From NCBI GenBank assembly GCA_036345935.2, contig JADWOT020000006.1:3157690-3221689 (forward strand): 64,000 nt of DNA. The letters run 5' to 3'. The position numbers and the translations under genes were made by a program. The notes beneath the pieces are model-generated. The model saw only the letters and a list, made by a program, of their open reading frames with translations, had not been told where the DNA came from and made no database searches. This DNA comes from Taenia hydatigena (Eukaryota; Platyhelminthes; Cestoda; Cyclophyllidea; Taeniidae). How positions within the stretch are numbered: position 1 is the stretch's first letter; the number at the start of each line of letters is the position of its first letter. Positions 57,133-64,000 of the stretch are shown here, in pieces.

Positions 57133-57533
57133 TCACCACCTCCACCACGTCGAGTCAGAACATGAAATTTAAACGATTGCATTGCTTCGATAAGGGGCCA
57201 ATAAGAAGATTATATAATGACGTGCTCCTTCTCAACCATTAAAAACTGGCCTTTAAAATTGAGAAAGAAAATGGAGGAAGAGTGTGGACAAGAGTGTTAA
57301 TCCTGACAATATTGTATGTTTTTGCGAGTTGGAAAGGGGCTGCACGAAATGCATCTTCAAATTATGCAGCTACGCCAAATGCAATCACGACTCTCTGAGA
57401 ATGTCTAGAATGTCAAGTGGAAACTCATATACCATCATACATGCCTTTCGCCATTAGGGATCCCAAAATGAAGCACCGAATCTCAATCACTTTGAATTAT
57501 AACCTACTGATGGAACAATGAGTAAATGCGATT

Positions 57534-57842
57534 TCATGCTGAGGGGAGAACTGGTGAATTTGTAAAGCTTCGACGTTGTCCTGATACTTTCACTTGATCT
57601 GTCTCATTAAGCATGCAATTTAAAGGAGTAGCACTGTAAATAACCGCATTCGGTAGCAACATTCTGGGCTGTTGCGACGCCGCACTTGCTATTATGGCCG
57701 CCATCGGGTTGAGCCCTTTGATGCATCCCGATTCAGTAGGATCGCAGACAAAATGTGGCAAAGTTATTGCCTCAAGTGTCATCACTCTCGGATTTAGTAG
57801 GTCATATACACTTTTATATGCGTAGAAATATAGCCATCTCAA
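57534..57842 (-). CDS. Candidate exon, unidentified
   Basis: 102 codons ending SFTNSPVLPSA and a TGA. From MTLEAITLPHFVCDPTESG onward the composition (Ala/Ser/Pro/Gln, balanced codon use) looks more like a disordered regulatory protein tail than random sequence. No family recognised, and splice sites are not decisive. Confidence 0.25.
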   Translation of the reverse strand: MRWLYFYAYKSVYDLLNPRVMTLEAITLPHFVCDPTESGCIKGLNPMAAIIASAASQQPRMLLPNAVIYSATPLNCMLNETDQVKVSGQRRSFTNSPVLPSA

Positions 57843-58161
57843 AGCCCAACTGAACTCAAAATTCCCTGCTGTGAGTAGTCGCCTTACGTAAAATAATAGT
57901 AATGATACATTTTACGGTTGGTTGAATTCCAATGATGAGTTCATATCAAAGTCAGATCCCAGAAATAGCGCACAAATGTCGTAAAAGACAACTGAGGAAT
58001 GCAAGTATGTCACCTACCTTTGTGCAAGCCATGGCGTAATTAAAGCTGCCTGTCTTTACTTCCAAAAGCTAGTCACTTTGGCACTCCTACACATCGACAG
58101 GTGTGATTTGTCTGAATGATGCCGACAACCGGACCCGCCATGCAGAGATGGCGCGTGAGGT

Positions 58162-58355
58162 GTGGCACAAGTCTCTTCTGGGGTGGTAAAGCAGATGACT
58201 CATCTCTTTCCTCCGATGAAGCCGATCTCACTCAACTCCACCTCTCCCTACACCGTGGACTACTACCCTTCGTTGTTGGAGAAACTGCGACCGGGTTACC
58301 TGTGTGAGAGCAGCGAGCATGTAGTTTGTCAAGGAGGATGTCGATCAAACAGGTG
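58162..58355 (+). CDS. Candidate coding exon with consensus donor, unidentified
   Basis: Open frame containing MKPISLNSTSPYTVDYYPSL, then LCESSEHVVCQGGC, and ending SNR at AACAG|GTGAGT (58355/58356). Sequence before the donor looks coding, with a possible start at the ATG near 58195. The closely spaced Cys residues suggest a disulphide or metal site. I cannot name a family. Confidence 0.3.
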
Positions 58356-58789
58356 AGTCATCTCGTCCTCAGCATTTGATTATGTAATTCAACCCTTCCA
58401 GCAATAATTTAAACAGTTTCCCGCTAAGTATTGAAAGTTAGACATAAAGAGTTCATCTTTGATAATAAATTATTGCAGAAGTCAAGTATGGTTAGCAGGT
58501 TCTGCTCTGGTGAGATGACTTAGTGTTCAGCAAGACTAGTGATCGAAGAGCACGCACCAGACTTACATGTTTTGCATCTATTTTTGGATGAAGCGTGCTT
58601 CAATTCAACCTAGGGCTATTACCAACTCAGAGTCTTGTGGCTGGAGACTGCGAGATAGCCAGAACGTCAGTTAGAGGTGAATTTTTATTAGTTTGAATTT
58701 GCTTGGAGGTTTTCCTTGAGCATAGAAGAATCAAAGGCAGTAGATGTTAGCTCCTTGCTTCCAAGCGGTAAAGTTGCCTCCCAACAGCC

Positions 58790-59280
58790 TTGCAGATTGT
58801 CAAAGCATGTGGGGCAAAGAAGACATTGGGCTACGGTCAGCTTGAAGATAGCGCGATCTATCTAAACACCAACACGTATCCCAGAAAAATGTACGCAAAG
58901 TGTTAAAATAACATGTAACTGCATAAACTAGAAATTAGTGACAACGTCTGCCATCGATGCATAAAACATTGGCAAGGTGTAATAATTTTGTCTGAAGCAA
59001 TGACAGAAATGAAGACCTTGTGCAGAATGGCAGTAAGAAACTTCCGATAAAGTAAACAAACAAGGAGATGGTGAATTCAGTGCATAGATCTTTGATGTCG
59101 ATCATACGACTACATCAGGAGGACGGTGCACATATATGTGCATGGTGCTTGTCCTTCTGGAGGTCAGGGATGGACACCAGCCTTACACAGTTCATTTCCT
59201 ACTGTGACTGTGCATTGCTAGGTTTGTTGGTAATTTCCTTGGTTCCACCTTCAAAGTTTCATTTGTGTTTTTCTCACCAA
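58790..59280 (+). repeat. Duplicated segment, copy 1
   Basis: Shares in order with 63130-63480: TTGCAGA..CAAAG, GTCAGCTTGA, TAAACAC-AACAC, AGTGAC, CTT-TCCTTCTG-AGG-TCAG and CTGTG-GCA..TTGCTA. Diverged and of unknown nature. Confidence 0.5.
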
Positions 59281-59474
59281 ATCCAGTGAATTCGTCAGCT
59301 TGCCGGCACACAGGTTTCTTGTACAGCCGACCAGCTGACGTATATGAAACGCCATTGTATTTAATAGGAACCCATCAGTTCCCAACGTTGCGATCGCACA
59401 CCTCCTATTCATCCTTGCACCTTCTTTGAAACGAACTGCAGTGTAACTGTTTTACTGACAATATGCGCCATTTT

Positions 59475-59560
59475 ATGTGCCTGCGTCACGAGTTATTCAC
59501 ACAGGTAGTAAATGCGTGGCAGGAGACTCAATTGTGGAGGAAGTGGGTTAATGGTTTGTG
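59475..59560 (+). repeat. Small dispersed repeat, copy 2
   Basis: ATGTGCCTGCGTCACGAGTT, ATTCACAC-GGTAGTAAATG, CGTGGCAGGAG and CAATTGTGG. Tandem with copy 3 at about 200 bp. Confidence 0.55.
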
Positions 59561-59670
59561 TTTGTCGGCTTCTAGACAGTGTGTCATCGTATAAAGGGGC
59601 ATCTTTTTGCGTCACCTTTAGAGTGGGGTACACAATACCTAAATTTAGCAAAAGGATTGTGTGAATTCCA

Positions 59671-59740
59671 TTTCATATGCTTACGTCACGAGTTATTCAC
59701 ACCGGTAGTAAATGTGTGGTAGCAAGTCCAACTGTGGCCT
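59671..59740 (+). repeat. Small dispersed repeat, copy 3
   Basis: TTTCATATGCTTACGTCACG, then AGTTATTCACACCGGTAGTA, AATGTGTGGTAGCAAG and CAACTGTGG. Very close to copy 2. Confidence 0.55.
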
Positions 59741-62700
59741 TGTGAAATGGGAGAATTCACTTTCATCAACCAATGGTTTCAGCCCTGTTGGTCTCAAGGC
59801 AGCACGAGAATGATGCACGCAGTAAAGTGATGTGTGGGGAGAAACGTTTGTGGTGGGGTTTGGGAATCGAAAGTGGTAGAAAGTTGGGAACGATCTAAAG
59901 TCTTCCCCGAAGGGTTTCCGCAATCGGTCGTGTCCTGTATTACAATTGATGCAACACGGCAAAGCGTCTTAACGCTAGTAGAACACTGAATGATTTGTTC
60001 TTTTTAACACACTCATTCACAGTTCTGGTGCATGTTTGTCGCACGGATGAGGAGCACTGCGACACGGTGCCTTGAAGGCAGTTGGCATGTTCTTTACTTG
60101 TGATTTTACCTGTAGCCTTGATTTACCAACCAGATCAGAAGTTAATTTTGACCGAAACTTAGGGAGGACACGATGACTTGATGGTGGAATTTGCAGATGC
60201 TGTGGAGAAGTGTGTGTAAAGTGAATAAGATAGCCGTTACGATTGTCGTAGTTCTCCTTCAACCGAGAAGTATGGGATATTCTCATCACAGTACAAGCCT
60301 GCACAGTGTTGGTATGCGGTCTTTGCGCTGATATTGCGGCATTAAAGCGGAGACAAGCATCATTTCTATGAAGGAAGTCACGACACTACTACTTTTGTCC
60401 ACTAGTAGCATAAAGCAATGCAAGCATTTTGATCGAGTAATGGAAAAGTGACAGGGCATGATGACTTTTGAACAAAGGCTTTCTCCGATCCAATTATTTC
60501 CCTTGATACCAAACCTAGAGCGGTGTGGCTAATATTCATTGAAATTTCATTCAGAATTACAAAACACCCATTTCTACGTAGCTAAGTACTTTGAAGTAGG
60601 AACTTATGCATCAGAGGCAAACTAAGGTCTTACCTTCCATCCGATCGCCGAATCCCTCAGTCATGACAGTCACGCCATCAATGCATAAAGGGAAGGCGAC
60701 GTGACAACCTATCAACCCCCCGATGATGTAGTTTAATCACATGTATTTACAGATAACATTCTGAAGTGTGTAAACCCTTCACCATCTGCCCTCAGAGCAT
60801 CATGATACAAGTCGACTAACCGTTCCGCACACGTGCATCAACACTGTGAACGAATGTGCTGAGAAGGAGTCTGTTATTCAGTAGTCCAATAAGTGGACCA
60901 CTTCGCCGTGTTGTCTAACTTGTTGTAGGATGCGTAGCACATGCACTTTTGCCCAAATTTGACCTCAACTCTCACCAGCCTCAGGGAATGCGTAGTAAAA
61001 GCACATTGTCGTCTCAGAAGTTACCGTCCCTCCCAAATGCTTTCGCACCCTTTTATTACAAATGCATAACAATGAGCCCACTATGCAAGTACGCGAAGTC
61101 TAAGTAAGCAGGAGACATTAAAGTACTTTCTCACATAAGACGCACTCTCAGAGATGAAATATGCGAGGAGTGATTGCTCCTGAGTGGGCTCACACACCTT
61201 CGCACTGATGTGAGATGAATGATAAAAGGATAGGCCTTTGCATAGTAAGAAGGAAGCTATTCCACAATTGCTTCTACAATCCGCATTGCATGGTCTACAT
61301 AGCTGCCTACACGCCCTCACCCATTCACATTGGTGGCAATTCTGGTTCGTCTACATCCATGCATTAGTAGCTTCTACTCCAGCCGAAGCCAAATGTACTT
61401 GGAAAAGACGTCCACTGGTAGAACGAAGTCGTGTCAGAAGAAGCTGGGGGTTGAAAATAAAATGCCATGGTTGCATCTGTGTCTTGCTACATTTCTGATT
61501 TGCGATAGAAGATTTAATGTCATGTTCAGCCAGTAAGAAAGTGAGTCAGTTGATTTGAAATGTTTAGAGAAGGATGGTTTTGATGTCAAATGCATGCCCT
61601 GCCAGCATCAGCTATAGCATAAGAGTTAGGAAAGCTAACTGAAATGTGTAACATTGATTCAGAAATCATGAATAGCGAAACGCAGCGGGATGCACACAAC
61701 ATCAAACGACTACTTCATCAGGAAAGAGAACAAAACTTGTGGCGCAGTCAATTTACTTAGTATCATCATGATTGTACACAAAATATGTCTTGATTAATGT
61801 AAAGAAGGGAAAGGATTGGCGATTGGAAGGAGGAAGGTGAGTGGCTTTTGTGTGTGGATGCGTTGAGAGGACTGTCACGTGGAAGACTCTCTTCGTGGCA
61901 TTGGAATTTGACGGTTCTCAGTCCAGTGGTTTCGCCTACGCCTTCGCCTTCGAATTAAGCACATCAGAATAGAGTGCTACTGATGCATTAATTGTGACTT
62001 ATGACGCAGATGCCCATTTCCACTTGACCAAGGTACTCAGCTAATCACAGCAATACGTGCCAGCCAATTCATCCACATCCAAACGAGCCTCTCCACCCCA
62101 CTAACCTGTTCCCTCCTCCTGCTAGCTTCTTGTGCTCAGGTCCATTTTATAGTCGTGGTTCGAGTACACTTTGATGTGAATCACGAGGAAATGAATATAT
62201 CGCTCCACAGGCAATATGTGTTTATACAGTGAAGTCAGCTATGCCAACAATTGAATGTCCTGCCTCCAACATTACTCATCACCTTCAAGGTGATGAGTAG
62301 TACATTCTCATTATCATTCACATTTGTTTGGTCACATATTTCGCTGCATAGACATAACTAATAAGTAATGGAATGACAATAATGCCATTGAATGGCAGCA
62401 TATTTTGTAAAAATGCTGCATGGCCTCCGATGCAAACAAATGCCCTTTTCCTGTCAACCTTGTGGGACGAAACTCAAGTGACACGGTCACTGTGATGTAA
62501 GGCTTTCAAATGGGTGTTTGTAGTGCCACAGGTTTTAACAGGCATTGTGCATTACCTAGCATCCTGCACTAATTCACTTCGCCCCGTCAATGGCATCGCT
62601 ATTGCATAACCGTTTGTACCAACGCCTCTGATGTAGGCAGATACTTGAAAGATCATCATCCTAGCAATATTCTACAAATTTATTCTCTAGAGAAGGGTTT

Positions 62701-63129
62701 GTAAGTTATTGTCATACCTGCCATTCCGTCATGCTTGACGAGTCCTAGACTACAGCTATGGGTTCGGCAGAAAGACAAAAGGAAGCTCTCGTAACGTCTT
62801 CTGCTTTTGCTGCATCCAGGCTGTTAGGCAGAGCGTCTGCATCACTTTACGGACGTCCTTTCTTGGCATTTCATCACAACACCATCGTGGTAACACTCCT
62901 CGCTTTACGATAATACGGCACATGCGACCTCCGAAAAAGGCGTCTTATTGAGAAATAGGCAAAATGCTGGACTGTTTGTGTCATAATTTAGTCTTTGACA
63001 ATGCCCGTGTCCCTGCATTTAATAGAAAGACGCTTTGCCGTTCGAAGTGAGGACCGCACAGGACATTTGGCGACACATCAATGCAAAGTTTGGTGACGCC
63101 TCTGTGTCCATGTGGCATGGTTCCTACAT
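59741..63129. other. Right-hand spacer, nothing seen
   Basis: Short chance frames only. No exon, RNA gene or F-box family member recognised. Confidence 0.5.
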
Positions 63130-63480
63130 GAGGTTTGTGAAGTTGACTGCTGACAGGATTGCAGAACAAAGTAGACATTCATTTGCGATCAGCTTGAGGT
63201 CAGCACAGTCCATTTAAACACGAACACACGCATTAAATTGCACACAAGAAGGTAGAATAACGTGCAACAAAGAAACAGTGACTTCAATTGGGAGATTTTT
63301 ATACCAAACACACAAGTACGACAGGAGAGTGTTGCGTGCGATTGCGCAAGTTGCTTGACCTTCTGAAGGAGGTCAGCGGTGGTCTCCAACCTCAAGTATA
63401 TCATTCCCAACTGTGCGCAGACGTTGCTAATTGGGGCGCCTACTGCAACAACAACATCAACAACTCACGTTCATCTTTAC
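63130..63480 (+). repeat. Duplicated segment, copy 2
   Basis: Direct partner of 58790-59280 some 4.2 kb away. No terminal repeats or open frame for a transposase in either copy. Confidence 0.5.
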
Positions 63481-64000
63481 TAACATTTCAGAAGCTTGCT
63501 TGTCAACTCTGTTTTTGTTGGCTACTTTATTGTATATTAATTTGGGAACCGCAAATAACCTCAATTTTCAGCAAGTAATTATAAGATATCATGTTACTTA
63601 TTCCATCAAATGAGTAGTATGTGTGCATTTTAAGCAGCGCTTATGCATAATGAGGGAGGTTTTTGTTGGAGCAGTGCCACACTCACAAATGTCAGCAATC
63701 ATAGCTGGGATGTGCCTCGTCGGCCGTAACGTAGCATCAAAGCGCATGAAGAAAACAAGGAGGACAACTTTCTCACGAGTGTTCCTCGCTTTCCACCAAC
63801 AAATGCAACACAATCTATTTAAAATATCAACAAAGAATATAAAAGGCCTAAAAAACACTAAAACAGATATGCTCATTGGATGTATACGCTTAAAACTTGA
63901 GAAATCATTGTCTCGTTTAAGACTTTCTAAGTTCCTATAATCTAAAAAGGAACGTAAACGCATGTGGTTGTGTGTTCATCGTTTCCTTTAAAGTACCTTT

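Noticed and set aside
56825..57182. Long poly-Val, poly-Pro and poly-Gly open frames on both strands
   Set aside because: They are only the translation of the (CCA)57 tract and have no coding flank.

Overview
This looks like eukaryotic nuclear DNA from an invertebrate animal. There are no bacterial-style operons. Coding sequence is broken into short exons by GT-AG introns, a tRNA-Tyr-like sequence carries a typical 12-nt intron, and the main gene is talin, an animal and amoebozoan adhesion protein. The compact introns would suit a parasitic flatworm such as a tapeworm, but that is inference and the sequence alone does not prove it. A 100-N scaffold gap lies at 25654-25753.

Left part (1-25.6 kb): a minus-strand talin gene. 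I could place 27 consecutive coding exons between 23897 and 7297, with compatible reading phases at every junction (about 2,110 codons). They cover most of the rod, the C-terminal actin-binding (I/LWEQ, THATCH) domain and the terminal dimerisation helix with its stop codon. The FERM head and the start of the rod are not in the part I can read; they should lie upstream, beyond 23.9 kb, but I found no such exon before or after the gap. A roughly 1 kb block containing the last talin exon is duplicated: one copy at about 6.7-7.7 kb, the other at about 1.06-2.0 kb. Both copies keep a splice acceptor and an intact 40-codon reading frame, so the distal copy could be an alternative last exon or a decaying duplicate.

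Right part (25.75-64 kb): gene-poor and full of diverged duplicated segments. Its best content is a family of F-box genes and relics. The fullest member (28.28-29.34 kb) has an N-terminal F-box and a degenerate small-GTPase-like C-terminus, the architecture of FBXO4. It has a first exon that contributes only the start codon, and one in-frame stop. Four degraded relatives lie at 47.4-48.2 (+), 48.5-48.9 (-), 49.1-49.7 (-) and 53.3-54.2 kb (+). They share a TATTTAA-like promoter about 52-57 nt before the ATG, and most share the ATG|intron arrangement. Three also share an upstream open frame, which ends at a splice donor in two of them.

Other items are a perfect (CCA)57 tract at 57 kb, a degenerate intron-containing tRNA-Tyr, three small duplicated repeat families, and a few unassigned candidate exons. 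Most other open frames look like chance.
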